In this document: positions 54,681-64,000 of the stretch, piece by piece
How the letters are laid out: every line of letters begins with the position of its first letter
Numbering within the stretch: position 1 is the first letter of the stretch
NCBI RefSeq assembly: GCF_030232885.1
Contig: NZ_JASPGD010000004.1
Location: 124,001 to 188,000, forward strand
Direction: 5' to 3'
DNA length: 64,000 nt
From: Corynebacterium sp. MSK297
Lineage (GTDB): Bacteria > Actinomycetota > Actinomycetes > Mycobacteriales > Mycobacteriaceae
Translations under genes and position numbers: made by a program
The notes under the pieces: generated by a model
Databases searched by the model: none
What the model saw: the letters and a program-made list of their open reading frames with translations, nothing else
What the model was told of the DNA's origin: nothing

Positions 54681-55484
54681 ATGGCCTTTCGAGGTGAGTT
54701 CCACTCGCCTGAACTGGACCCAGAATTTTTCCCGGGGCAATACTATGGCCACATCATCCTTGATGATTTCTTGGGTGGTTGGTTCGCGCTAGACCGCTTG
54801 ATGTTGGTCCGCCTTCTCATGTTGGCGATCATGTTGGTGGTCTTCCTCGTCGCCTTTAGGAGCCCCAAGCTGGTTCCTTCAGGTTTGCAGAACGTCATGG
54901 AGTACGCGCTGGATTTTGTTCGGATCCATATCGCAGAAGACATCCTGGGCAAAAAAGAGGGTAGGCGGTTCCTGCCAATTCTGGCGGCAATCTTCTTCTC
55001 GGTTTTGTTCATGAACGTCTCGACGATCATTCCAGGTCTGAACATCTCCGCAAACGCACGTATCGGAATGCCGATCGCTCTTGCGTTGCTGGCTTATGTC
55101 ACCATGATTTATGCCGGTGCAAAACGCTACGGTTTCGGTAAATTCGTAAAGTCTTCGGTGGTTATCCCGAACCTGCCACCATTGCTGCACCTTCTGGTCG
55201 TGCCGATCGAGTTCTTCTCGACGTTCATCCTGCGTCCGATCACGCTGGCACTGCGTTTGATGGCAAACTTCCTTGCAGGCCACATCATTTTGGTACTGCT
55301 GTTCAGCGCCACTAACTTCTTCTTCTGGCAGCTTAATGGTTGGACGGCAATGTCCGGTGTGACGGCATTGGCAGCGATCCTGTTTACCCTGTACGAAGTA
55401 ATTATTATCTTCTTGCAGGCATACATCTTCGCTTTGCTGACTGCGGTGTATATCGAATTGTCCCTGCACGCAGACGCACACTGA
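54681..55484 (+). CDS. atpB: F-type ATP synthase subunit a
   Basis: This Fo subunit forms the two proton half-channels against the c ring. The 267-residue protein has the N-terminus FHSPELDPEFFPGQYYG and about six hydrophobic helices. The essential Arg is in LALRLMANFLAGH (near residue 193), and the C-terminal helix is AYIFALLTAVYIELSL. It is the first gene of the complete atpBEFHAGDC operon. The GGGAGAG lies 19 nt before ATG 54681, unusually far, so a nearer non-ATG start (CTG 54666, in frame) cannot be excluded. Confidence 0.96.
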   Translation: MAFRGEFHSPELDPEFFPGQYYGHIILDDFLGGWFALDRLMLVRLLMLAIMLVVFLVAFRSPKLVPSGLQNVMEYALDFVRIHIAEDILGKKEGRRFLPILAAIFFSVLFMNVSTIIPGLNISANARIGMPIALALLAYVTMIYAGAKRYGFGKFVKSSVVIPNLPPLLHLLVVPIEFFSTFILRPITLALRLMANFLAGHIILVLLFSATNFFFWQLNGWTAMSGVTALAAILFTLYEVIIIFLQAYIFALLTAVYIELSLHADAH

Positions 55485-55542
55485 CAAACTCGCGAACCAC
55501 GCGGCTAATTACATAACCCCACAGCAACTACACTCTCGGTAA

Positions 55543-55815
<273 letters not shown>

Positions 55816-55860
55816 AAAGAGCGCGGAAACCACCCCACACTTTTTAAGACTGGAGAGCCT

Positions 55861-56430
55861 ATGAACGTCACTTATTTGCTTGCGGAGCATGGAGAGGAAA
55901 TGCCACTCGAAGGTGGCAATTCGCTCCTTACGCCTGCGAACTACGACATCGTCTGGTCGATCATTCCGCTTGCAGTTGTCGTCTTCCTCTTCGCGAAATT
56001 TGTGATCCCGAAGTTCCAAGAAGTCCTCGATGAGCGCGAGGACCGGATTAAGGGCGGAATGGACCGTGCTGAAGCTGCACAGGCGGAAGCAAAAGCTGCG
56101 TTAGAAAAATACAACGCGCAATTGGCTGATGCACGTGCTGAAGCTGCGACTATCCGTGAGGACGCACGCAAGCGTGGCGAGCAGATCGAAGCAGAGCACA
56201 AAGCGAAAGCTGAAGAAGAAGCTGCTCGTATCATTGAAGCCGGAAATAAACAGCTTTCTGCAAACCGTGAACAAGTGGTTGCGGATCTGCGTGCCGATCT
56301 GGGACAGAATTCGATTAACCTGGCCGAGCGTTTGCTCGGTACCGAGCTGTCGGATGCTACGAAGCAATCCGGCACGGTAGATTCGTTCTTGTCCGAACTC
56401 GACAACGTGGCACCAGCCGCAAGGAAGTAG
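55861..56430 (+). CDS. atpF: F-type ATP synthase subunit b
   Basis: This is the peripheral stalk subunit linking Fo and F1. The 189-residue protein has a hydrophobic anchor ([21 protein letters not shown], about residues 30-50) followed by a long Ala/Glu/Lys/Arg-rich helix ([19 protein letters not shown]) and a C-terminal delta-binding part. It is 6 nt before atpH. Confidence 0.97.
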   Translation: MNVTYLLAEHGEEMPLEGGNSLLTPANYDIVWSIIPLAVVVFLFAKFVIPKFQEVLDEREDRIKGGMDRAEAAQAEAKAALEKYNAQLADARAEAATIREDARKRGEQIEAEHKAKAEEEAARIIEAGNKQLSANREQVVADLRADLGQNSINLAERLLGTELSDATKQSGTVDSFLSELDNVAPAARK

Positions 56431-56436
56431 GCAAGC

Positions 56437-57264
56437 ATGAAAGCAGCGAGCCGCGAAGCATTGCAGCGACTGTACACAGTTGTTGACGAGACCTCGTCTC
56501 AGTCGACTAATGCCGTGGAAGTAGACTCGCAGACCGGTTTAGAAATCTTCGAGGTCGTCGAAGCGATCGAAAGCGATCGGCCCTTGCGCGTTGCGCTTGC
56601 CAACAATGCAGCCCCTTCTGCACAACGAGTCACGTTAGCGGACGACGTGTTTTCCAAACACCTCGCTGCGAGCGCGTTGACTGTTGTGAAAAAAGCGGTT
56701 GAGCTGAGTTGGTCAAACCCACGCGACCTGCGGGTCGGTTTGGTTGCTGCAGCACGTCGCATCATTTTGCGCGGCGCGGAGAACAACAACCAACTTGAGC
56801 GCGTAGAACAAGAATTGTTTGCGTTGTCTCGCGTACTCCATCGGGAAGGCGAGCTTTCTATGCTGCTTTCCGATCGCCGTGTAGAAGTTTCGAAGCGACG
56901 CTCACTGCTTGCTCGACTCCTCGAAGGTAAGAACGTCACGATGTTTAGTGAAGCACTTGCGCTACAGGCAGTGGGTAGGATCGAAAAAGATCCCGCTAGC
57001 GATCTTGTGGCTCTCGCTGAACAAGCGGCAGAATTACGCGGGTACAGAATTGCTCGTGTGGTCAGTGCTGGAGACTTGACCAGCGAGCAGTCCGCGGCGC
57101 TCGCAGAGAAGCTTCACTCTATTTATGATCACCGGATGTCCATCCATAACGAGGTTGACACCAGCATCCTCGGTGGCGTGCGCATTCACGTTGGCAACGA
57201 AGTAATTGATGGTTCGACTAAAGCAAAGCTGGAGCGCATGCGCACGGCATTCGCAGCTGGTTAA
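56437..57264 (+). CDS. atpH: F-type ATP synthase subunit delta
   Basis: This subunit caps the F1 head and binds the b stalk. The 275-residue protein is longer than the usual 180, because actinobacterial delta has an extra N-terminal half. The C-terminal portion has the family pattern (VVSAGDLTSEQSAALAEKL, then DTSILGGVRIHVGNEVIDGS). It is preceded by atpF with a 6-nt gap. Confidence 0.96.
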   Translation: MKAASREALQRLYTVVDETSSQSTNAVEVDSQTGLEIFEVVEAIESDRPLRVALANNAAPSAQRVTLADDVFSKHLAASALTVVKKAVELSWSNPRDLRVGLVAAARRIILRGAENNNQLERVEQELFALSRVLHREGELSMLLSDRRVEVSKRRSLLARLLEGKNVTMFSEALALQAVGRIEKDPASDLVALAEQAAELRGYRIARVVSAGDLTSEQSAALAEKLHSIYDHRMSIHNEVDTSILGGVRIHVGNEVIDGSTKAKLERMRTAFAAG

Positions 57265-57342
57265 CCGTCGCACGTGCGTTGCCACGTACCGACGATCTTT
57301 GTTAAGTAATTGCTGAAAAACACAACCGAGAGCAGGAAGAAC

Positions 57343-58983
57343 ATGGCGGAGCTAACGATCTCCTCCGACGAGATCCGTAGCGCGATTGCGAACTACACCT
57401 CGAGCTATTCCGCGACGGCCTCCCGTGAGGAGGTCGGCGTGGTCATTTCGGCAGCCGACGGTATTGCCAACGTTTCTGGCCTACCGTCCGTGATGGCGAA
57501 TGAGCTCCTGGAGTTTCCTGGCGGCGTTATTGGCGTCGCGCAGAACCTCGATACTGATTCCATTGGTGTCGTTGTTTTGGGTAACTTCGAATCACTGGCT
57601 GAAGGTGATGAGGTTAAGCGGACCGGAGAAGTACTGTCCATCCCAGTCGGCGAAGATTTTCTTGGCCGCGTAATTAACCCCCTGGGCCAACCAATCGACG
57701 GCCTAGGTGACATCAAATCTGATAAAGAGCGCGCGCTCGAGCTGCAGGCTGCCGGCGTCTTGGACCGTCAGCCGGTCGAAGAACCAATGCAGACTGGTAT
57801 TAAAGCTATCGACGCGATGACTCCAATTGGCCGTGGTCAGCGTCAGCTGATCATTGGTGACCGCAAGACCGGTAAGACTGCCCTGTGTATCGACACCATC
57901 CTGAACCAGAAGGAAAACTGGGAGTCCGGCGACCCGGATAAGCAGGTTCGGTGTATCTACGTCGCAGTTGGTCAAAAGGGCACCACCATTGCCGGTGTTC
58001 GTCGCACACTGGAAGAGCACGGCGCTCTGGAATACACCACCATCGTTGCCGCACCAGCATCTGATGCTGCAGGCTTCAAGTGGTTGGCACCATTTTCCGG
58101 CGCTGCTTTGGGCCAGCAGTGGATGTACGAAGGTAAGCATGTTCTGGTCATTTACGATGACTTGACTAAGCAGGCCGAAGCTTATCGTGCGATTTCCCTG
58201 TTGCTGCGTCGTCCACCAGGACGCGAAGCCTACCCAGGCGACGTTTTCTATTTGCACTCCCGTCTGCTGGAGCGTGCTGCGAAGCTCAATGATGAACTTG
58301 GTGCTGGATCGATGACGGCTTTGCCGATTATCGAGACCAAGGCTAACGACGTCGGAGCCTTCATCCCGACCAACGTTATTTCCATTACCGACGGTCAGGT
58401 TTTCTTGCAGTCTGATCTGTTTAACCAGGGCGTGCGCCCAGCTATCGACGTGGGTATTTCTGTTTCTCGTGTCGGTGGTGCAGCACAAACCAAGGGTATG
58501 AAGAAGGTTGCTGGTAACCTGCGTCTGGACTTGGCCGCATACCGCGACCTCGAAGCATTCGCTACTTTCGCATCTGACCTCGATGCAGCTTCCAAGCAGC
58601 AGCTTGACCGCGGTCAACGCTTGGTTGAGCTTCTGAAGCAACCTGAGTCCAGCCCTCAAAACGTGGAGTACCAGATCGTTTCGATTTGGCTGGCTTCCGA
58701 AGGCGCCTTCGATAACGTTCCAGTGGAAGACACTCGTCGTTACGAAACAGATTTGCACGAATACCTGCAGGGTGAAGTTCCTGAGGTTTATGAGCAGATT
58801 CAAGGCGGCAAGCCACTGGACGATGATTCCAAGGAAGCTTTGCGTAACGCGAACGAAGAATTCGCTAAGGGTTTCCAGACCACCTCGGGTGAGCCTGTGA
58901 TCGACAACCACGAGGAAGCTTTGGAAGAGTCCGAAGTGGAGAAGAACCAGCTCAACGTCTCCCGCAAGAGCGTCAAAAAGTAA
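57343..58983 (+). CDS. atpA: F-type ATP synthase subunit alpha
   Basis: This is the non-catalytic nucleotide-binding F1 subunit. The 546-residue protein has Walker [10 protein letters not shown] (near residue 175), [16 protein letters not shown] and the regulatory [11 protein letters not shown] region. The C-terminal extension of about 35 residues after the usual end ([13 protein letters not shown]) is acidic, as in mycobacterial-type alpha subunits that suppress ATP hydrolysis. ATG 57343 follows AGGAAGA; TTG 57310 is not needed. Confidence 0.97.
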   Translation: MAELTISSDEIRSAIANYTSSYSATASREEVGVVISAADGIANVSGLPSVMANELLEFPGGVIGVAQNLDTDSIGVVVLGNFESLAEGDEVKRTGEVLSIPVGEDFLGRVINPLGQPIDGLGDIKSDKERALELQAAGVLDRQPVEEPMQTGIKAIDAMTPIGRGQRQLIIGDRKTGKTALCIDTILNQKENWESGDPDKQVRCIYVAVGQKGTTIAGVRRTLEEHGALEYTTIVAAPASDAAGFKWLAPFSGAALGQQWMYEGKHVLVIYDDLTKQAEAYRAISLLLRRPPGREAYPGDVFYLHSRLLERAAKLNDELGAGSMTALPIIETKANDVGAFIPTNVISITDGQVFLQSDLFNQGVRPAIDVGISVSRVGGAAQTKGMKKVAGNLRLDLAAYRDLEAFATFASDLDAASKQQLDRGQRLVELLKQPESSPQNVEYQIVSIWLASEGAFDNVPVEDTRRYETDLHEYLQGEVPEVYEQIQGGKPLDDDSKEALRNANEEFAKGFQTTSGEPVIDNHEEALEESEVEKNQLNVSRKSVKK

Positions 58984-59039
58984 CTTGCTTAGTTACTGTG
59001 ATTGCCTCGAGATAAGGAAAGAAGGGAGGGAAGGAAACC

Positions 59040-60014
59040 ATGGCTACTCTTCGCGAATTACGCGACCGTATTCGGTCAGTGAACTCTACGAAGAAAATCA
59101 CTAAAGCGCAGGAAATGATCGCCACGTCGCGCATCAACAAGGCCTTGGCACGCGTTGAAGAAGCTCAGCCTTATGCCGACGAGATGCAAGAGGTTATGGA
59201 GCGTTTGGCATCAGCAACAACGTTGGAACACCCAATGTTGCAGCCTCGCGAGAACGTGAAGACCGCTGCAGTATTGGTCATTACTTCGGATCGTGGCATG
59301 TGTGGTGGCTATAACTACAACGTGCTGAAGCGTGCCAACGAACTTGAGAAGCTTCTGGAGGAAAAAGGCTACGAGGTCAAGCGATATGTTGCCGGTGGAA
59401 AGGGAGTTGATTTCTACCAATTCCGTGGCGCCGACATCGCTGGACAGTGGACCGGTTTTTCCCAGGACCCAAGCATGGAAGCCACCCATGATATGCGCCA
59501 GCATCTTATTGAGGGGTTTCAGGCCAGCTCAGAGGGCACTGCGCCGTACCGCGACGGAGTTAACGTCGCCGAAAACGAGGACTTGTTCGGATTTGATTCA
59601 GTGCACGTTGTCCACACTGAGTTCGAGTCGATGCTCGTCCAAGAAGTCAATGTTCATCAATTGCTTCCCATTGAGCCTGTTTATCAGGACGAGGAAGTCA
59701 TTGATCAGGACTTCAGTACCACGCATGGTGAAACCGAAGCACAGATGGAATTTGAGCCGGATCCAGAATCATTGCTGGAATCGCTGCTCCCGAAGTACGT
59801 GTCGCGTATCCTGTACGCAATGCTTCTGGAAGCATCGGCTGCTGAGTCTGCCGCGCGTCGTACGGCAATGAAAGCCGCGACGGACAATGCTACGGATTTG
59901 GTCAATGACCTGTCACGTGTTGCTAACCAGGCTCGTCAGGCACAGATTACCCAGGAAATCAACGAGATCGTCGGTGGCGCTGGTGCGCTTGCCGGCAGCG
60001 GAGAAAGTGACTAA
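59040..60014 (+). CDS. atpG: F-type ATP synthase subunit gamma
   Basis: This is the rotor shaft subunit of F1. The 324-residue protein has the conserved N-terminal helix (RIRSVNSTKKITKAQEMIA), VITSDRGMCGGYNYNV and the C-terminal helix (ESAARRTAMKAATDNA...). It contains an actinobacterial insert in the central region (about 190-240, acidic). GAAGGGAGGGAAGG lies just upstream of the ATG. Confidence 0.96.
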   Translation: MATLRELRDRIRSVNSTKKITKAQEMIATSRINKALARVEEAQPYADEMQEVMERLASATTLEHPMLQPRENVKTAAVLVITSDRGMCGGYNYNVLKRANELEKLLEEKGYEVKRYVAGGKGVDFYQFRGADIAGQWTGFSQDPSMEATHDMRQHLIEGFQASSEGTAPYRDGVNVAENEDLFGFDSVHVVHTEFESMLVQEVNVHQLLPIEPVYQDEEVIDQDFSTTHGETEAQMEFEPDPESLLESLLPKYVSRILYAMLLEASAAESAARRTAMKAATDNATDLVNDLSRVANQARQAQITQEINEIVGGAGALAGSGESD

Positions 60015-61469
<1,455 letters not shown>

Positions 61470-61485
61470 GAAGTAGGCGACACAC

Positions 61486-61857
61486 ATGGCTGAATTCACC
61501 GTGGAACTCGTCGCGGTCGACCGTAAACTTTGGTCCGGCCAGGCCACCATGGTCACTGCTGAGACCACCGATGGTGAGCTCGGCGTGTTGCCTGGGCACC
61601 AACCCCTACTCGGCGAGTTGTTGGACAATGGTGTGGTTACCATTACTGGGTCCAACGGCGAACGTGTCGTCTTCGGTGTACAGGGCGGTTTCTTGTCCGT
61701 ATCCAAGGACAAGGTGACCGTACTGGCCGATTGGGCGATTACCTCCGATGAGCTGGATTCTTCGGTTATCGAAGAATATGAAGATTCTGACGACGAGTAT
61801 GTGCGCGCACATGGTGCAACTGCGCGACGCGCACAGCGCCGCATGGAGATGATTTAG
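61486..61857 (+). CDS. atpC: F-type ATP synthase subunit epsilon
   Basis: This subunit couples and inhibits F1. The 123-residue protein has the beta-sandwich N-terminal domain (LVAVDRKLWSGQATMVTAETTDGELGVLPGHQPLL). Its C-terminal helix is short and acidic with Arg pairs at the end. It is the last gene of the operon; a terminator follows. Confidence 0.97.
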   Translation: MAEFTVELVAVDRKLWSGQATMVTAETTDGELGVLPGHQPLLGELLDNGVVTITGSNGERVVFGVQGGFLSVSKDKVTVLADWAITSDELDSSVIEEYEDSDDEYVRAHGATARRAQRRMEMI

Positions 61858-61928
61858 GCTTCTCAGATCACTACGGTTTGCGCCCAGGCCTAACTATCAT
61901 TGCTGGTTAGGTGGCTATAAACCCAGAA

Positions 61929-61967
61929 GAAAAGGCTCTTCTCGAAGATTTCGGGGAGAGCCTTTCT
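61929..61967 (+). terminator. Terminator of the atp operon
   Basis: AAAGGCTCTTCTC pairs with GGGGAGAGCCTTT (one mismatch and a wobble) around a 9-nt loop and is followed by CTTTCTG. It lies about 70 nt after the atpC stop. Confidence 0.8.
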
Positions 61968-62122
61968 GCGTGCAGTTCTCACCTCCGTGTATTCGCGGAA
62001 TCCTGGACGATCCTGGAGGTTCTGCCGTTTCCTTTCTTTCGCCGAGGGATCGTATGAAATTTCCCCAAACCGGTTTTCTGACAGTCGGTCGCAGCAGGTT
62101 CCTCGTGAATTGGTTGACATAT

Positions 62123-62151
62123 TTCACAAATACGTCGGCAGGTACTAAAAT
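62123..62151 (+). promoter_or_regulatory. Promoter for the DUF2550-type gene
   Basis: TTCACA and TAAAAT are 17 nt apart; transcription would start near 62158, about 32 nt before ATG 62190. One of the best sigma-A-type matches in the window. Confidence 0.55.
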
Positions 62152-62189
62152 AATCCCAAATCTCTTCTGTTGGTTAAGGTGGCAGCTTA

Positions 62190-62648
62190 ATGCAGGATTT
62201 TATGGGTAGCTTTGTACCGTTTTGCGGACTACTAGCGCTGGTAATTGTCGCAGGATTGGCCGCATGGAAATTTTTCACGCTGCGATCTAAAGGAAACGCC
62301 GTTATCGCTCGTCGGCTCCCAGCGAAAGGGACGCATGGCTGGCGGCATGGCCGGGTTGTGTGCAATGGACAGCAGCTCAACATGTATAAACTTCGCTCCT
62401 TATCACCCTCAGCAGATGTGGTACTTGAACGCAAAGAATTGTCACTTCACCGTCAGCGTTCGGTCACAGATGCCGAGGGTTCTTTTATGTCTCCGCACTT
62501 GCAGGTGCTGGAGGTCTCGACGCCGGATGATCATTTTGAATTGGCTGTTGATAATTCTGCGGCCATGGCGATTACTTCTTGGTTGGAATCTGCACCAGAT
62601 AGCCGACAAGAACGCACGGCGCCCAAGCCACAGCAATTGCGTAGATAA
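62190..62648 (+). CDS. DUF2550-family membrane protein
   Basis: The gene encodes a 152-residue protein with one N-terminal membrane helix (VPFCGLLALVIVAGLAAWKFF, about residues 8-28) and a cytoplasmic part. It includes WRHGRVVCNGQQLNMYKLRSL and LELAVDNSAAMAITSWLES, the pattern of the DUF2550 family found next to the atp operon in corynebacteria and mycobacteria. AAGGTGG is 7 nt before ATG 62190. Function unknown. Confidence 0.85.
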   Translation: MQDFMGSFVPFCGLLALVIVAGLAAWKFFTLRSKGNAVIARRLPAKGTHGWRHGRVVCNGQQLNMYKLRSLSPSADVVLERKELSLHRQRSVTDAEGSFMSPHLQVLEVSTPDDHFELAVDNSAAMAITSWLESAPDSRQERTAPKPQQLRR

Positions 62649-62682
62649 TGCGCTGACTGTGCTGGGGTATTGTACCCTGCGC

Positions 62683-62688
62683 TAGGGT
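62683..62688 (+). promoter_or_regulatory. -10 hexamer for leaderless nucS
   Basis: TAGGGT ends 7 nt before ATG 62696. Confidence 0.45.
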
Positions 62689-62695
62689 AGTGGGC

Positions 62696-63388
62696 ATGCG
62701 TTTAGTGATTGCCCACTGTTCTGTCGATTATGTCGGCAGGTTGGATGCCCACTTGCCTGCTGCAGACCGTCTTATCATGGTTAAAGCTGATGGTTCCGTG
62801 TCGGTTCACGCGGATAATCGCGCTTATAAGCCGTTGAATTGGATGACCTCACCGTGCACGTTGACTGAATCCGCGATCACCGATATTGACGGTGACGAAA
62901 CAGAAGAAAAAATATGGGTGGTAGAAAACCCGCAGGGTGAGCAACTGCGTATCACCCTTCATGCAGTCCACCATGACACGAACCACGAACTTGGGGAGGA
63001 CCCGGGGCTGGTCAAAGACGGAGTCGAGGCGCATTTACAAGAGCTGCTTGCTGAGCACATTACGACGCTTGGCGACGGTTATTCATTGGTGAGACGGGAA
63101 TACCCCACGGGAATCGGGCCGGTTGATATTCTGGCTCGCAACGCCGATGGTGAAACCGTTGCCGTGGAGATTAAGCGTCGTGGTGGTATTGATGGCGTAG
63201 AACAGCTCACGCGATATTTGGAACTGCTGAATCGAGACAGCTTGCTAGCACCAGTTCACGGAATTTTTGCGGCTCAGCAAATAAAAGAGCAAGCCAAAAC
63301 TTTAGCCCGTGATCGCGGAATTAGATGTGTGACGTTGGATTATCAGCAACTGCGTGGCCTCGAGCCTAACGAGTTGCGGTTGTTTTAA
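62696..63388 (+). CDS. nucS: Mismatch-specific endonuclease NucS/EndoMS
   Basis: NucS cuts both strands at mismatches and provides mutation avoidance in actinobacteria lacking MutS/MutL. The 230-residue protein begins [16 protein letters not shown] and has an N-terminal DNA-binding part with [10 protein letters not shown]. The RecB-like nuclease core is [13 protein letters not shown], then [21 protein letters not shown]. The C-terminus ends [12 protein letters not shown], with the terminal residues that bind the sliding clamp in relatives. TAGGGT (62683-62688) lies 7 nt before ATG 62696, so it is probably leaderless; a GTG at 62690 is in frame. Confidence 0.96.
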   Translation: MRLVIAHCSVDYVGRLDAHLPAADRLIMVKADGSVSVHADNRAYKPLNWMTSPCTLTESAITDIDGDETEEKIWVVENPQGEQLRITLHAVHHDTNHELGEDPGLVKDGVEAHLQELLAEHITTLGDGYSLVRREYPTGIGPVDILARNADGETVAVEIKRRGGIDGVEQLTRYLELLNRDSLLAPVHGIFAAQQIKEQAKTLARDRGIRCVTLDYQQLRGLEPNELRLF

Positions 63389-63431
63389 ATGGCTGCGAAT
63401 AAACGACGCGGTGCTCACGGACATAGCCGGG

Positions 63432-63728
63432 GTGCGAAAGGAAAAGGCTGGGAAAGCACGCCGGGCACAGTATTCGCCTTCGAGCATTCCTTCCGATGGC
63501 GGATCGCTATTCGGAACCCAAGTGACAGAAGGCCCTAGCTGGGATTTCGGCAGACCTTATGAGTACCGGCAGATCGCGGCAGTTCGTGCCGTGAAATACT
63601 ATGTGTGCCCTGGTTGTAACGTGGATATTCCTCCGGGTGTGGCGCACATTGTTGCATGGCCGCGCGATTCTGGTGGTCAGGGAGATGACCGCCGTCACTG
63701 GCATTCCCGTTGTTGGCAACAGCGTTAA
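63432..63728 (+). CDS. Small Cys/His protein downstream of nucS
   Basis: The 98-residue product has a basic N-terminus (VRKEKAGKARR) and a conserved-looking C-terminal half: YYVCPGCNVDIPPGVAHIVAWP, then DDRRHWHSRCW. The CxxC and HxHxxC arrangement looks like a zinc site, and this pattern is common in small actinobacterial proteins near nucS. The start is uncertain: GTG 63432 is the most economical, GTG 63354 would overlap nucS, and an ATG at 63389 lies in a different frame. Confidence 0.65.
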   Translation: MRKEKAGKARRAQYSPSSIPSDGGSLFGTQVTEGPSWDFGRPYEYRQIAAVRAVKYYVCPGCNVDIPPGVAHIVAWPRDSGGQGDDRRHWHSRCWQQR

Positions 63729-63830
63729 GACTGTTGCCTGTAACATCGAGGATCACAGCTCGGTAGAAAGTTCATTCTCGTGATTCTCATCAGACGAAAC
63801 AATGTCGGCATAACAGGTAGCCTAGGTCCT

Positions 63831-64000
63831 ATGATTGTGGCTTTTTCTGTTGCACCCACGACCACGAATGAAACGGGAGAAATGTCAGAGGCGGTTGCCG
63901 AGGCGGTTCGGGTAGTACGTGAATCAGGCCTACCGAATGAGACGAATTCGATGTTTACCCTGTTGGAAGGCGACTGGGACGAGGTTTTTGACGTCGTGAA
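63831..64000 (+). CDS. MTH1187-family thiamine-binding protein (partial)
   Basis: Only the first 57 residues are in the window. The start MIVAFSVAPT and the later segment ESGLPNETNSMFTLLEGDWDEVF match the YqgV/MTH1187 (UPF0045) family of small thiamine-binding or regulatory proteins. TAGCCT (63818-63823) lies 7 nt before ATG 63831, suggesting a leaderless mRNA. The gene continues past the right edge. Confidence 0.8.
   Translation, partial: MIVAFSVAPTTTNETGEMSEAVAEAVRVVRESGLPNETNSMFTLLEGDWDEVFDVV

Larger units (their letters stand above)
61858..62189 (+). other. Intergenic region between atpC and the DUF2550-type gene
   Basis: This 332-nt gap contains the atp terminator and, near its end, a promoter (62123-62151) and a Shine-Dalgarno sequence. 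No credible gene is found. Confidence 0.6.

Noticed and set aside
57703-58911. 402-codon open frame antisense to atpA
   Set aside because: Same reason: it is a shadow of the alpha subunit gene, has no start signals and no protein features.

Overview
The window looks like chromosomal DNA of a Corynebacterium of moderate GC. The evidence is a fused E2/E1 2-oxoglutarate dehydrogenase (odhA), the argS-lysA-hom-thrB block, an actinobacterial rho with a long Asp/Arg/Asn-rich insert, a NucS mismatch endonuclease beside the ATP synthase operon, and many genes with a -10 hexamer 6-8 nt before the start codon (leaderless mRNAs). Gene order agrees, from memory, with the C. glutamicum odhA, putP, lysA-hom-thrB, moa, rho and atp regions. 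The species cannot be fixed from sequence alone. No insertion sequence, prophage, CRISPR array or rRNA was seen; there is one tRNA.

Layout. 1-12.8 kb: odhA (-), a type B carboxylesterase, a YbjN-like acidic protein, an unknown protein (-), an MFS exporter, formimidoylglutamase hutG (-), the RNA helicase deaD, a small membrane protein (-) and an exported HNH nuclease (-). 12.9-15.3 kb: the proline/sodium symporter gene putP (-) preceded downstream by a decayed, internally deleted second putP copy. 15.6-23.7 kb: a four-gene DNA-metabolism block on the plus strand: SNF2-family ATPase, SWIM zinc-finger protein, SbcD/Mre11-like nuclease and SbcC/Rad50-like ATPase without a visible zinc hook. 23.8-26.2 kb: a MarR regulator, tRNA-Arg(CCG) (-) and a secreted alpha/beta-hydrolase peptidase (-). 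26.4-31.9 kb: argS-lysA, then hom-thrB, for Arg-tRNA charging and aspartate-family amino acid synthesis, closed by a strong terminator.

32-45.3 kb is a molybdenum-cofactor island. The minus-strand operon moaD-fdhD-modA-modBC supplies a molybdopterin synthase subunit, the formate dehydrogenase sulfurtransferase and molybdate uptake through a fused permease-ATPase. On the plus strand are a first moeA, an oxalate/formate-type MFS transporter, mog, moaE and moeB-rhodanese. A second minus-strand run holds moaA-moeA-moaC-mobA. No molybdoenzyme is encoded in the window, but fdhD and the formate-type transporter point to a formate dehydrogenase elsewhere.

45.4-64 kb is core: an acyl-CoA synthetase (-), rho-prfA-prmC, tsaC-wecA, an AtpI-like protein and the complete F1Fo operon atpBEFHAGDC with its terminator. 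These are followed by a DUF2550-type membrane protein, nucS, a small Cys/His protein and the start of an MTH1187-type thiamine-binding protein that runs off the window.
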